Shown: positions 17,817-27,493, numbered from the stretch's first letter. The stretch is DNA of 38,426 nt from an uncultured Eubacterium sp. (GCF_934295145.1 NZ_CAKRAS010000030.1:1-38426), one strand, 5' to 3'. Numbers and translations are program-made. Notes: generated by a model not told the origin, from the letters alone.

Positions 17817-17909
17817 AACTGTTTTTACTCTCAAATATATCATGGGCAGTTTTTAACTGCACCCCCGCTTATTTCAATCTTTCACATATATCTGTCTGCC
17901 TCTAATTTC

Positions 17910-17952
17910 AAGAATGCCCTCGGCATTCTTGCTGCTCACCACCTGCAGGTGG
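17910..17952. repeat. Two adjacent hairpins in the ftsK-fhs gap
   Basis: AAGAATGCC-CTC-GGCATTCTT (17910-17930) is a perfect 9-bp stem with a three-base loop. Eight bases later CCACCTGCAGGTGG (17939-17952) is a perfect palindrome. There is no T run on either side, so this is not a standard terminator for ftsK. It looks like a dispersed repeat unit or a leftover mobile-element end. The rest of the 228-bp gap (17774-18001) holds the fhs upstream palindrome and no gene. Confidence 0.6.
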
Positions 17953-18001
17953 GAGTCATCTCACATCTGATATAACAAACACTTTCCAGGATACTCTGCA
18001 C

Positions 18002-20707
18002 CTAATCGTCGCTTCCACTCAGTACCTGTTGGAACTCCTCCAGGTTCATCAGAACACGCCGTGGCTTGGTTCCTTCCTCAGGACCGACAACCCCTGCTTC
18101 CTCAAGCTGATCCATAATTCTTGCTGCGCGGTTAAAACCAATTTTAAACATACGCTGCAGCATACCGATGGATCCTTTTTCTTTTTCTATAATGAACTTA
18201 CCGGCATCTGCAAAATAGGCATCCCGGTCATCCGTCGAATTGATAAAACCACTGCCACCACCGATGCTGTTCTCAGAAGTATTTACTTTTTCCTCAACCT
18301 CTGCATTATAAGCTACCTGACCATTTTTTTCAATAATATATTCTACAACATCTGATACTTCTTTGTCTGTCACAAAGGCACCCTGCACACGCAGCGGCTT
18401 CTGATAGTTCTGCGGATAAAATAACATATCACCTTTTCCAAGCAGTTTTTCCGCACCGTTCATGTCCAAAATTGTTCTGGAATCCACGCCGGATGTAACG
18501 GCAAATGCAATACGTGACGGCATGTTTGCCTTGATCAGTCCGGTGATGACATTAACAGAAGGACGCTGTGTGGCAATGACCAGATGCATACCTGCGGCAC
18601 GTGCCAGCTGTGCCAGTCGGCAGATAGCATCCTCCACGTCATTGGAAGCTACCATCATAAGGTCTGCCAATTCATCTACGATAATGACGATCTGTGGCAT
18701 CTTTTTCGGCTTGTCCTCTCCCGGAAGATCCTGAATGGACTCTACTTTTTTATTATACCCCTTCATATCACGGACACCGTATTTCTGGAAAGTCTGATAA
18801 CGTTCCATCATCTCGGAAACTGCCCAGTGAAGCGCACCAGCTGCCTTTTTCGGATCTGTCACCACCGGAATCAGCAAATGCGGAATACCGTTGTATACAC
18901 TCAGTTCTACCACCTTCGGGTCAATCATGATCAGTTTTACTTCATCCGGTTTTGCCTTGTACAGAATACTCATAATAATGGTATTGATACAAACGGATTT
19001 ACCGGAACCGGTGGCACCTGCGATCAGTAAATGCGGCATTTTTGCAATATCCGCTACAATGACATGTCCGGCAATATCTTTACCGGTACAGAATGAAATT
19101 TTCGATGCATGATCCTGAAATTCTCTGGATTCCACTAAATCACGGAAGGCAATGGTCACATTCTCTTTATTTGGTACCTCAATACCGATGGCTGATTTAC
19201 CAGGAATCGGTGCTTCAAAACGGATATCCGGAACAGCCAGATTCAGTTTGATATCATCTGCCAGTCCAAGGATCTTGCTTACTTTTACGCCCATTTCCGG
19301 CTGAATCTCATACTGCGTAACAGTAGGTCCGCAGATGACATTGGTTACTCTTGCATTGACACCAAAATTTGTCAGTGTCATCTGAAGTTTTGCGGACATT
19401 TCCTGCAGATGCTGTCTGGAATCTCCAGTCATATTTGGATCACCTTTCTGCAACAGTGAAATCTCCGGGAATACATAAGTTCTTGCGACATTTTCCGCAT
19501 GCTCTGCAATTTCATCCCGCACATCGGCAATCTCCTGTTCCACCTGCTCCGCAGACTGCTTTGGCTGACCGGCACGATGTGATTTCTTTTTCATTTCCGA
19601 CTGTACGTCTGCCTCCGGTTCCGGAACAGCAGCGTCCTGTACCTGAATCTTCGGCTGCGATGCTGCTTTTGGCTGTATTTCCATTCTTGCCAATTTCTGC
19701 GGCTCCTGATAAGGATCCTGTTCTCCGGACAAATGAATCTCTGGCTGCGGATGCTGTGCCCAGAAATCATCTGACTGCGCCTGGGTGATATCCCCAGACT
19801 CCTGAACCGGCACATCTTGTACCGTTGGTATATCCACTTTGGAAGCATTTCGCGCCGTCTTGTTCTTTTTCGCAGTTTCTTTCGGATCCAGAGATAACTC
19901 TGTCAGATTATCTGTTCCTTTTTCTTCCGTCTGCTGCGGATAAATCTTTGTATCCAATGCCACACCAGACACTTTACGATCCATTCTGCGTTTTTCTTCT
20001 GCTGTTCTTCGCTCTTCCCTACGGACAGAACGCTCTCTGCTGCGTTCCTGTGCTCTTGTTTTTCTCCGGGCTGCATCGACTCTGGCAGATTCATATACTT
20101 TTCTGCCGCCTTTGGATACTCCCTTAAAGAAAGAACGTTCTGTCAGCAATACCACGCATACCACAAGAATCAGCAAATCCAGCACCACCGCACCCATCAT
20201 ACCGAAACTTTTGGTAAACAGGATTCCGATCAGTCCTCCGATGACACCGCCTCCGGTATGCTTTCCTGCACATTCTATGTATAAAGCCGTCACCTTGTGT
20301 GGCGCCTGATCCCACCAGCACACAATATGTGCAAACACACATAAAAAAAGGAACAGCAGAACACCGGCTGTCACTTTCATAATTACCCGTCCGGAGTAGG
20401 CAGGCCCTCTCCGACTGTTCTGCCGGTTGGAAACCAAAAAGGCTGGAATCAGAAACAGTGGAATTGGAAACAGATATGCCAATACGCCAAACAATCCAAA
20501 GGAAACGTTGCTGAACGCATTTCCGACCACTCCGCCTTTTCCGATATTTCCAATAAAGAGTAAAATAGTCAGCGCCAGGAACGCAAAAAGCAGCAATTCT
20601 GCACGCCATGTAAATGTCTGCACAGAACTGCTCTGTTTCTTCCTTGCTGTGGTTGCTTTTTTACCGGATGTCTTTTTCCGAGTTGATGTTTTTTTCTGAG
20701 TTGCCAT
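18002..20707 (-). CDS. ftsK: DNA translocase FtsK/SpoIIIE
   Basis: This membrane-anchored DNA pump moves chromosome DNA through the septum during division and sporulation. The 901 residues begin with a Lys/Thr-rich basic tail. Four membrane segments follow (about 35-190) with an extended TM-proximal loop, then a charged Gln/Glu-rich linker (about 195-420). The RecA-like motor has Walker A GATGSGKSV near 565 and Walker B IIVDELADLMM near 675. The C-terminal gamma winged helix that reads polar DNA signs is present (about 830-895, GSIGMLQRMFKIGFNRAARIMDQLEE). Whether it acts mainly as FtsK or SpoIIIE cannot be told from this gene alone. Confidence 0.96.
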   Translation of the reverse strand: MATQKKTSTRKKTSGKKATTARKKQSSSVQTFTWRAELLLFAFLALTILLFIGNIGKGGVVGNAFSNVSFGLFGVLAYLFPIPLFLIPAFLVSNRQNSRRGPAYSGRVIMKVTAGVLLFLFLCVFAHIVCWWDQAPHKVTALYIECAGKHTGGGVIGGLIGILFTKSFGMMGAVVLDLLILVVCVVLLTERSFFKGVSKGGRKVYESARVDAARRKTRAQERSRERSVRREERRTAEEKRRMDRKVSGVALDTKIYPQQTEEKGTDNLTELSLDPKETAKKNKTARNASKVDIPTVQDVPVQESGDITQAQSDDFWAQHPQPEIHLSGEQDPYQEPQKLARMEIQPKAASQPKIQVQDAAVPEPEADVQSEMKKKSHRAGQPKQSAEQVEQEIADVRDEIAEHAENVARTYVFPEISLLQKGDPNMTGDSRQHLQEMSAKLQMTLTNFGVNARVTNVICGPTVTQYEIQPEMGVKVSKILGLADDIKLNLAVPDIRFEAPIPGKSAIGIEVPNKENVTIAFRDLVESREFQDHASKISFCTGKDIAGHVIVADIAKMPHLLIAGATGSGKSVCINTIIMSILYKAKPDEVKLIMIDPKVVELSVYNGIPHLLIPVVTDPKKAAGALHWAVSEMMERYQTFQKYGVRDMKGYNKKVESIQDLPGEDKPKKMPQIVIIVDELADLMMVASNDVEDAICRLAQLARAAGMHLVIATQRPSVNVITGLIKANMPSRIAFAVTSGVDSRTILDMNGAEKLLGKGDMLFYPQNYQKPLRVQGAFVTDKEVSDVVEYIIEKNGQVAYNAEVEEKVNTSENSIGGGSGFINSTDDRDAYFADAGKFIIEKEKGSIGMLQRMFKIGFNRAARIMDQLEEAGVVGPEEGTKPRRVLMNLEEFQQVLSGSDD

Positions 20708-20741
20708 ATAAAACCTTTCTAACTTCCATGTTCTCCCCTGT

Positions 20742-21611
20742 CTAAGCCGTCACAAAATATCCGATAATGGAGATTGCGCCCACAATCAGACAGTAGATAG
20801 AAAAATATGTAAATTTTCTTTTCTTCACGATCATAAGCATCGCTTTAATACAGATATATCCGACAACCGCTGCGATCAACATGCCAATGGCATAAATACC
20901 GATCTGGGATTTGTCGATTGCTGCACTTCCGATATCTTTCAACTGCAGTACCATGGCCCCAAGGATTGCCGGAATTGACATGATGAAAGAATACTTTACT
21001 GCAAATTTGCGGTCAAATCCACTGAGAGTACACGCTGTAATGGTGGTACCGGATCTGGAAATACCCGGCAGGGTTGCGATTCCCTGACAGATACCAACGA
21101 TAAACGCATTCGCATAGCTGACCTGTTTCGGTTTCTTGTGACCTTCCGGAACATGATCACAGATAAACAACAACAATGCAGTGATGATCAGGCAAATGCC
21201 CGGCACAAACAGGATTTCGGATGCGGCAGTCACAAGATCGGATGCCACAAATCCGAGAATACCCGTTGGAATCGTCGACACGATCACAAGCATAACAAAT
21301 TTTCGATAACCATTGTGTATCACATGACGGTATACGCCCTGTCCCCTTTTTCCGATCAGAACCGTAAGGTTATAGATACAGTCTACAACCATGCCGATAA
21401 ATTCTTTGACCAGATGTATGATATCTTTATAATAGACGATACATACCGCAAGCAGCGTACCTACATGAAGCATTACATCAAACAAAAGTCCTGTATCCGT
21501 ATTGACATTAAATAAAATTTTAAAAAGTGCCAGATGTCCGGAACTGCTTACCGGCAGAAACTCTGTCAGCCCCTGGATCAGTCCCATCAGCACAGATTGT
21601 AATAACGACAT
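20742..21611 (-). CDS. uppP: Undecaprenyl-diphosphate phosphatase (BacA/UppP)
   Basis: This integral membrane phosphatase recycles undecaprenyl diphosphate to the monophosphate carrier and confers bacitracin tolerance. The motifs are GLTEFLPVSSSGHLAL near residue 13 and PGISRSGTTITACTLSG near 180, both containing conserved catalytic-site residues. The 289 residues contain about seven to eight hydrophobic segments and a loop with several charged residues. It complements uppS on the left of the window in the same lipid-carrier cycle. Confidence 0.97.
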   Translation of the reverse strand: MSLLQSVLMGLIQGLTEFLPVSSSGHLALFKILFNVNTDTGLLFDVMLHVGTLLAVCIVYYKDIIHLVKEFIGMVVDCIYNLTVLIGKRGQGVYRHVIHNGYRKFVMLVIVSTIPTGILGFVASDLVTAASEILFVPGICLIITALLLFICDHVPEGHKKPKQVSYANAFIVGICQGIATLPGISRSGTTITACTLSGFDRKFAVKYSFIMSIPAILGAMVLQLKDIGSAAIDKSQIGIYAIGMLIAAVVGYICIKAMLMIVKKRKFTYFSIYCLIVGAISIIGYFVTA

Positions 21612-21671
21612 CAGTCCTAACCTCTTCTTTCGTATAGAATACTGTTAGCATAACACATTTTTTCGCCCATG

Positions 21672-22355
21672 TCATCTCTGATTTTCCAAGTCTTCATTGA
21701 TCATAAAATGCAGTCTGCACATGGCCTCGCCGATGCCTCCCACTTCATTGATGATTCCTTCTTCCACCGCCTGATGTCCTACCAGTATCGTTCCGAGATC
21801 TTTCGTCATCATACTTGTATTCAGCATCAGTTCCTCGATCCGTTTCCGGTCTGTCTGACTATGCGCTGCGATAAACCCGGTAATCCGATCCTGCATCTGT
21901 TGAAAATAATCATAGGTCTGCGGCGCCCCGATCACCGTTCCACTCATTCGAACCGGATGAATGACCATGGTCCCTGTCGGAACAATGAATGAATAGTCTG
22001 CAGCGACCGCTAAAGGTACGCCAATAGAATGGCTGCCTCCCAGCACCAGCGACACCACCGGCTTACTTAAAGACGCAATCATCTCCGCAATAGCCAGCCC
22101 TGATTCTACATCTCCTCCCACAGTATTTAACAGCACAAGCAGCCCGTCCACAGTCCGGTCATCCTCCACTTCTGCCAGCTTTGGCAGCACATGCTCGTAT
22201 TTCGTTGTTTTTGTATTAGCAGACAGACATTCATGTCCCTCCACTTCTCCAATCACAGACAACAGTTGGATTTTATGCTGTTGCCGGTTATCGTTCATCT
22301 CAAACTGTCCGTATTCCTTTAATTCCTGATCCCTGACTTCTTTCTTTTCTGACAT
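21672..22355 (-). CDS. tepA: ClpP-fold peptidase, TepA/YmfB-like
   Basis: This cytoplasmic ClpP-like serine peptidase is of the translocation-enhancing TepA type, usually located next to ftsK/spoIIIE in Firmicutes, as here with uppP between them. The nucleophile elbow is LGGSHSIGVPLA, the catalytic-His region is VIHPVRMSG, and the ClpP-like LLNTVGGDVESGLAIAEMI segment precedes them. I set the start at 22355 (MSEKKEVRDQ, 227 residues), where GGAGG lies nine bases upstream. The open frame to 22400 runs close to the glgA terminator hairpin. The natural substrate of this family is not settled; a signal-peptide or spore-protein role is suggested by relatives. Confidence 0.88.
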   Translation of the reverse strand: MSEKKEVRDQELKEYGQFEMNDNRQQHKIQLLSVIGEVEGHECLSANTKTTKYEHVLPKLAEVEDDRTVDGLLVLLNTVGGDVESGLAIAEMIASLSKPVVSLVLGGSHSIGVPLAVAADYSFIVPTGTMVIHPVRMSGTVIGAPQTYDYFQQMQDRITGFIAAHSQTDRKRIEELMLNTSMMTKDLGTILVGHQAVEEGIINEVGGIGEAMCRLHFMINEDLENQR

Positions 22356-22397
22356 TGCACCATTCCTCCAATATTTTTTAGAAGTATGTGCAGTTAT

Positions 22398-22441
22398 CAA
22401 AAAAATATGCCCACACTATCTTTTTCATAATGTGGGCATAT
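22398..22441 (-). terminator. Intrinsic terminator after glgA
   Basis: On the minus strand the 15-base arms (22427-22441 and 22405-22419, one mismatch; GTGGGCATAT/ATATGCCCAC core) are followed by seven T residues. It lies 100 bp after the glgA stop and just before tepA. Confidence 0.88.
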
Positions 22442-22539
22442 CAAATCTTTTTTCTTGATTTTCCTTCTCTAAAAACCTTGATCTATTTTTAATAGAATAT
22501 TTCTATCGCAGGATATTTTTCTGTACTTTTCCAATCAGA

Positions 22540-23994
22540 TTATTTCTGTTCGATCAGATAACTATATAATCCTTCATAACGTCCAGCTGAAACTTTCCAA
22601 GAGAAGTCTTTTGCCATGCCACGGTCAACGATCTGATTCCACTGACGCTTGCGTTCGAAGAATATTTTCTTAGAGTAGTTGATCACGTTAAGCATATCTT
22701 CACCGTTGTAATTCGTGAAGGAGAAGCCTGTACCGGTGTTCTCATACTCGTTATATGGCTCTACGGTATCTTTCAGTCCGCCTGTCTCGCGCACAATTGG
22801 CACGGTTCCATAACGGAAGGCCATCATCTGTGTCAGACCACACGGTTCAAATCTGGACGGCATCAGGAATGCATCTGCGGATGCATATAATTTCTGAGCC
22901 AGATCAGAATCATAGCAGATATTTGCAGAAACACGGTCACCATATTTCCATGCAAAATGGCGGAACATGTTTTCATAACGTTCCTCACCGGTTCCGATCA
23001 CAACAAACTGTGTATTGTCATCCAGAATCCGTTCAAATACATAATCAACCAAATCCAGGCCTTTCTGATCTGTCAGACGGGAAATCAGACCGATCATATA
23101 TTTCTTCTTGTCTACGGTCAGACCAAGCATTTCCTGTAATTTTACTTTGTTTTCCACTTTTTTCTTGCGGAAATTGTCACGATTGTAATTTACGAACAGC
23201 TTCGGATCTGTCTCCGGATTGTAAATATCATAATCAATACCGTTTACAATACCCTGCATATCAAAATGGCGGGCAGAAAGCAGACCATCCAGTCCTTCTC
23301 CATAGTACGGTGTCTGAATCTCCTGTGCATAAGTATCACTGACAGTTGTGATATAATCCGCGTACACCAGTCCGCCCTTCAACATATTGGCATCTTTCTG
23401 GAACTCCAGCTTATCCGGTGTAAACAGATTTTTCGGGAAACCGGTCAGTCCCATCATGGTCTTGACATCCCAGATACCCTGGAATTTCAGATTATGGATC
23501 GTCATAATGGTCTTCATACCCCAGAAGAACATATCGCCCTGAAATTCTGTTTTCAAAAATACCGGAATCAGACCAGCCTGCCAGTCATGACAGTGGATCA
23601 GATCTGGCTGGAAGCCGATCAGTGGAAGCATGGATAATACCGCTTTGTCAAAAAACGTAAATTTCTCAATATCGTAACGGATATCTCCATATGGAAGGAA
23701 ACAGTTAAAATATTCCTGATTGTCAATGAAATAATAAGTGATTCCATCCAGCTCATATTTCAAAACACCGACATATTTGCTCGGTACGTAAGGACCTGTT
23801 CCCATATAAAAATGCGTTACATATTCAAACTGATTCCGGTATTTTTCCGGAATGCAGGAATAATTCGGTATTACAACACGAACGTCCCACTCGTTTTTAT
23901 CAAACTGTTTTGGGAGTGCTCCGCATACATCTGCAAGACCTCCGGTTTTGATAAATGGCACACATTCTGAAGCAGCAAATAAAACCTTTTTCAT
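22540..23994 (-). CDS. glgA: Glycogen synthase (ADP-glucose)
   Basis: This GT5 family glucosyltransferase builds the alpha-1,4 chain of glycogen. The N-terminal KTGGLADVCGALPK (ADP-glucose-binding Lys in KTGGL) follows FAASECVPFI. HDWQAGLIPVFLK is in the first Rossmann domain. The second carries LISRLTDQKGLDL, and the donor-site motif is SRFEPCGLTQMMAFRYGTVPIVRETGGLKDTV. I chose 23994 as start (484 residues) because GGGGG is right upstream and the family begins with this strand. No other glg genes are in the window, so the gene stands alone with its own terminator. Confidence 0.95.
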   Translation of the reverse strand: MKKVLFAASECVPFIKTGGLADVCGALPKQFDKNEWDVRVVIPNYSCIPEKYRNQFEYVTHFYMGTGPYVPSKYVGVLKYELDGITYYFIDNQEYFNCFLPYGDIRYDIEKFTFFDKAVLSMLPLIGFQPDLIHCHDWQAGLIPVFLKTEFQGDMFFWGMKTIMTIHNLKFQGIWDVKTMMGLTGFPKNLFTPDKLEFQKDANMLKGGLVYADYITTVSDTYAQEIQTPYYGEGLDGLLSARHFDMQGIVNGIDYDIYNPETDPKLFVNYNRDNFRKKKVENKVKLQEMLGLTVDKKKYMIGLISRLTDQKGLDLVDYVFERILDDNTQFVVIGTGEERYENMFRHFAWKYGDRVSANICYDSDLAQKLYASADAFLMPSRFEPCGLTQMMAFRYGTVPIVRETGGLKDTVEPYNEYENTGTGFSFTNYNGEDMLNVINYSKKIFFERKRQWNQIVDRGMAKDFSWKVSAGRYEGLYSYLIEQK

Positions 23995-24114
23995 TTTGAA
24001 CCCCCTGACTCTAGTTCCGGACTTGTGCCCGGTCTGCATTCAAATTTATTGTTTATATTATACCATAGTACCGAACTAATGTAAAAGGTCAGTTACAAAA
24101 TCACACACAAAAAA

Positions 24115-24146
24115 ATGACCAATGCCTTTTTTGCAACATTGGTCAT
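24115..24146 (-). terminator. Intrinsic terminator after the YebC-family gene
   Basis: ATGACCAATG (24115-24124) and CATTGGTCAT (24137-24146) form a perfect 10-bp stem. Read on the minus strand it is followed by seven T residues. It terminates the YebC-family gene at 24225 and insulates glgA. Confidence 0.88.
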
Positions 24147-24224
24147 CGTATGGTTATTCTTTTTTATAAAGCGGACATTCACAATCCACTTTTGCTACTT
24201 GTTCATGAACTATTCTGCGTTCAA

Positions 24225-24953
24225 TTACTCATCCCAGTTATGATATACCTGCTGTACATCATCATCTGCATCCAGCAGATCAAGGATTTTGTTGATGCAG
24301 TACAAATCCTGCTCGTCTGTCAGTTCAACGTAAGTCTGAGGAATCATAGTAACCTCAGCGCTTGCCATCTCGATACCGGCATCTTCTAATGCCTGTCTTA
24401 CTTCGCTGAAGGAATCCGGATCAGTAATGATCTCGAAGCTGTCCTCTTCCTCATTGAAATCTTCTGCGCCTGCATCTAAAGCAGCCATCATCAGGTCATC
24501 TGCGTCCATATCGCAGTTTTCTTTATCAATGATAATCTGACCTTTTTTGTCAAACATGTAAGATACACAACCCGGTGTTCCTACATTTCCTTTTCCTTTT
24601 GTAAACGCATTTCTTACGTTTGCTGCTGTACGGTTTTTGTTGTCTGTCAGCGCATCAACAATAATTGCTGTACCGCTCGGGCCATATCCTTCATAAGAAA
24701 CATACTCATAGTTTACGGAGTTTGCATCTCCGGCAGCTTTTTTGATACCACGATCGATGGTATCGTTTGGCATGTTATTTGCTTTTGCTTTTGCGATAAC
24801 GTCACGAAGTCTGCTGTTATTTGCAGGATCCGGACCGCCTTCCTTTACTGCTACTGCAATCTCACGTCCGATAATGGTAAAGATTTTTCCTTTTGCAGCA
24901 TCATTTTTTTCTTTTTTATGTTTAATATTTGCAAACTTTGAATGTCCTGACAT
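24225..24953 (-). CDS. YebC/PmpR family protein (transcription/translation regulator)
   Basis: The 242 residues show the classic YebC start MSGHSKFANIKHKKEKNDAAKGK. Other hallmarks are the GGPDPANNSRLRDVIAKAKANNMPNDTIDRGIKKA helix region, EGYGPSGTAIIVDALTDNKNRTAANVRNAF, and the C-terminal acidic DADDDVQQVYHN end. Some members bind DNA; recent work on others points to relief of ribosome stalling at proline runs. Which role applies here cannot be read from sequence. It is monocistronic, with its own SD and terminator. Confidence 0.95.
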   Translation of the reverse strand: MSGHSKFANIKHKKEKNDAAKGKIFTIIGREIAVAVKEGGPDPANNSRLRDVIAKAKANNMPNDTIDRGIKKAAGDANSVNYEYVSYEGYGPSGTAIIVDALTDNKNRTAANVRNAFTKGKGNVGTPGCVSYMFDKKGQIIIDKENCDMDADDLMMAALDAGAEDFNEEEDSFEIITDPDSFSEVRQALEDAGIEMASAEVTMIPQTYVELTDEQDLYCINKILDLLDADDDVQQVYHNWDE

Positions 24954-25010
24954 CTTTATCTCTCCCTATCTTATTTTTTCAAAACTATCGACCATTATAG
25001 CACACTGTCT

Positions 25011-25904
25011 CTATTCTGACAAGGCTTGTTTCTCTTCCTGTTCCGGTTCTTTTGTCACACGGACAGTACGGATTACTTTATGTTCCACCATCAACACATC
25101 AAACCTGTAACCGTAAGCTTCCACCTGATACGTTTCTCCGTTCACCGGAATTTTATTGATCCTGGAGATTAAGAATCCACTTAAGGTGTCAAAATCTTCT
25201 GTTTCTTCACTCTGAATATCCAGAAGTTCACACACCTCATCGAAATCCGTCATTCCGTCGATAATATAACTTCCGTCCGATTCCTCAACAATCTGCTCTT
25301 CCTCTGCATCGTGTTCGTCAAAAATATTTCCGACAATCTCCTCAAGAATATCTTCCATGGTCACCAGTCCGGATGTCTGTCCATACTCATCCACTACAAT
25401 CACCATATGAATTTTCTGAGACTGCATATTTTTAAAAAGCACATCAATATTCCGGGTTTCCGGAATAAAAGAAGCCGGCCGGATCAGATCATTGATCTTC
25501 GTCAGCTTCCGTTCCATATTGGATGGATCCTGCATCTGATTTAAAATATCTTTAATATGTATGATACCGATAATATTATCAATATCATCCAAATAGACCG
25601 GATAGCGTGAATATCCCATATCGCGTATTTCCGCAAGCACATCCTGCAGCGTACATGTACTGTCCAATGCCGTGATCTGTTTGCGATGGGTCATGATATC
25701 TTTCGCTTCTTTCTGATCCAGCGTAAAAATATTGTTAATCATCTCCGCTTCGCTTTCTTGCAGAACACCATTTTCATGTCCTTCATTGACCATGGACATG
25801 AGTTCCTGTTCTGTCAGATCTTCACCACTGCCACGTCGTCCTTTTCTAAATATTTTTTTTAATCCTTTTCCGATTGTATTTAACGGACTATCGTCTTCCT
25901 CCAT
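25011..25904 (-). CDS. CBS-domain, CorC/HlyC-type protein (cytoplasmic form)
   Basis: This 297-residue protein has two CBS domains (about 65-190; IMTHRKQITALDST and MVIVVDEYGQTSGLVTMEDILEEIVG) and a C-terminal CorC_HlyC transporter-associated domain (about 205-285; YIIDGMTDFDEVCELL...TLSGFLISRINKIP). It has no DUF21 membrane domain, so it resembles soluble TlyC/CorC-like proteins rather than magnesium transporters. The family ligand is probably an adenine nucleotide; a link to magnesium or cobalt efflux is only by homology. AGGAGG is good, and it is 24 bp downstream of the mazF gene in the nnrED-alr-mazF operon. Confidence 0.88.
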   Translation of the reverse strand: MEEDDSPLNTIGKGLKKIFRKGRRGSGEDLTEQELMSMVNEGHENGVLQESEAEMINNIFTLDQKEAKDIMTHRKQITALDSTCTLQDVLAEIRDMGYSRYPVYLDDIDNIIGIIHIKDILNQMQDPSNMERKLTKINDLIRPASFIPETRNIDVLFKNMQSQKIHMVIVVDEYGQTSGLVTMEDILEEIVGNIFDEHDAEEEQIVEESDGSYIIDGMTDFDEVCELLDIQSEETEDFDTLSGFLISRINKIPVNGETYQVEAYGYRFDVLMVEHKVIRTVRVTKEPEQEEKQALSE

Positions 25905-25928
25905 TATCTCATATTCCTCCTATGTACT

Positions 25929-26270
25929 TCACAGTTCCAGACTGATCCGCAATGCTTTTCCAACTTTTTCCATAATCTCACTGTCAAGATGACAGATTTT
26001 ATCTTTTAGCCGTACCTTGTCAATGGTGCGCAGCTGCTCCAGCAAGATCACAGAATCTTTCACCATATGGTAACGAGCTGCGCTCAGTTCAATATGTGTC
26101 GGCAATTTTGCTTTGTTCATCCGCGACGTAATAGCCGCACAGATCACCGTGGGGCTGTGCCGGTTCCCGATATCATTCTGAATGATCAGCACCGGACGCA
26201 CACCACCCTGTTCCGATCCCACCACCGGGCGCAGATCGGCATAATAAATATCTCCTCTTCGAATCAACAT
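25929..26270 (-). CDS. ndoA: MazF/PemK-family endoribonuclease toxin, no adjacent antitoxin
   Basis: This ribosome-independent mRNA interferase is of the NdoA/MazF kind. Signature segments are MLIRRGDIYYADLRPVVGSEQGGVRPVLIIQND and ICAAITSRMNKAKLPTHIEL, with the C-terminal VKDSVILLEQLRTIDKVRL. The length of 113 is normal. The start at 26270 is favoured by GGAG eight bases upstream; a GTG three codons earlier is too close to it. In Bacillus the order is alr-mazE-mazF. Here only 86 bases lie between the alr stop and this start, too few for an antitoxin gene. Confidence 0.93.
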   Translation of the reverse strand: MLIRRGDIYYADLRPVVGSEQGGVRPVLIIQNDIGNRHSPTVICAAITSRMNKAKLPTHIELSAARYHMVKDSVILLEQLRTIDKVRLKDKICHLDSEIMEKVGKALRISLEL

Positions 26271-26356
26271 GTTACACACTCCATCTGTTCAGGTTGTTTT
26301 CATTCTTCCCTCATTTCAGCGTGTGTATTCTATTTTCCGGAGAATTTTTTCTGTAC

Positions 26357-27493
26357 TTATTTCCGTTTTACATAAACCCTCGGAATTCGTTTATTCAGGT
26401 CACAGGCAAATTCATAATTAAACCGACCGGACAGATCTCCGAGTTCTTCTAATGTAATGCACTCGGCACCATCCCGTCCGATCAGAGTCACCTCATCGCC
26501 CGGACACACATCCGCAATATCTGTCACATCCACCATCATCTGATCCATGCAGACTCTTCCACAGATGGCAGCACGTTTTCCATGGATCAGCACATACCCC
26601 TTATTGGACAGACTGCGCGGATAACCGTCCGCATATCCTACCGGCACCGTTGCAATCCGCATCGTTTTTTCTACTTCAAACGTACCACCATAACTGATGA
26701 TCCGTCCCGGCTCCAGTTCTTTTACATGAACCACATGACTCTTTAAGGACAACAACGGCCGCAGGTCGATATTGTCTTTTTCCACCTCATCGGATGGCCA
26801 GAGACCATATAAAATAATGCCTGCACGGACAATGTCTTTGTTATACTCCGGCAGATCCACGATTCCCGCACTGTTTGATACATGATGAATCGGAATGGAT
26901 ACCTGGCGTTCCTCCAGCCACTCAATCATTTGATCATAAGCATCTGCCTGTTTCTTTGTAAATGCCTTATCTGTTTCATCTGCCTTTGAAAAATGAGTAA
27001 AGATCCCTTCTATCATAATATTCGGCAGCTTCGCGATCTGTGCTATCTCATCCGCAGCCTGTTCTGTTACCTGAAAACCGATCCGGCTCATTCCGGTGTC
27101 CAGCTTGATATGAATCTTGCAGATTTTGTTCTGTCTTACGGCTTCTTCTGACAGCTGCTTGGCACGAATCAGAGAAAAAACTGCCGGACGCAGATTTTCT
27201 TTTACTATCTGCTCATCATATTCCGGAAAGGTATAGCCAAGGATCAGAATCGGTTTTTTTATTCCGTTTCCGTAAAGTTCCTCTGCCTCCTCAGGTGTGG
27301 CTACTGCGTAGCCCCAGACATCCTCACGCTTCTCCATAACTTCAGCCAGCGGAACTGCTCCATGTCCGTAACCGTCCGCCTTTACAACAGCAATAATCTT
27401 TGTGCCGTCGCTGATACAGCGATGTATTTCATCTAAATTATGTGTCAATGCATCCAGATCAATGTCTGCACTTATTCTACGATATTCTATCAT
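26357..27493 (-). CDS. alr: Alanine racemase
   Basis: This PLP enzyme makes D-alanine for peptidoglycan. The PLP lysine is K38 in AVVKADGYGHGAV. The second catalytic residue is the Tyr of the ISYGGTFEV segment. The RIGFQV and VCMDQMMVDVTD segments are conserved, and the length of 378 is normal. Its ATG overlaps the nnrED stop (ATGA overlap at 27490-27493), so translation is probably coupled. The mazF gene follows, the order known from Bacillus and clostridia. Confidence 0.97.
   Translation of the reverse strand: MIEYRRISADIDLDALTHNLDEIHRCISDGTKIIAVVKADGYGHGAVPLAEVMEKREDVWGYAVATPEEAEELYGNGIKKPILILGYTFPEYDEQIVKENLRPAVFSLIRAKQLSEEAVRQNKICKIHIKLDTGMSRIGFQVTEQAADEIAQIAKLPNIMIEGIFTHFSKADETDKAFTKKQADAYDQMIEWLEERQVSIPIHHVSNSAGIVDLPEYNKDIVRAGIILYGLWPSDEVEKDNIDLRPLLSLKSHVVHVKELEPGRIISYGGTFEVEKTMRIATVPVGYADGYPRSLSNKGYVLIHGKRAAICGRVCMDQMMVDVTDIADVCPGDEVTLIGRDGAECITLEELGDLSGRFNYEFACDLNKRIPRVYVKRK

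Noticed and set aside
22405..22441. Palindrome upstream of tepA as a possible operator
   Set aside because: A T7 run follows on the minus strand and it lies after glgA, so it is better explained as the glgA terminator.
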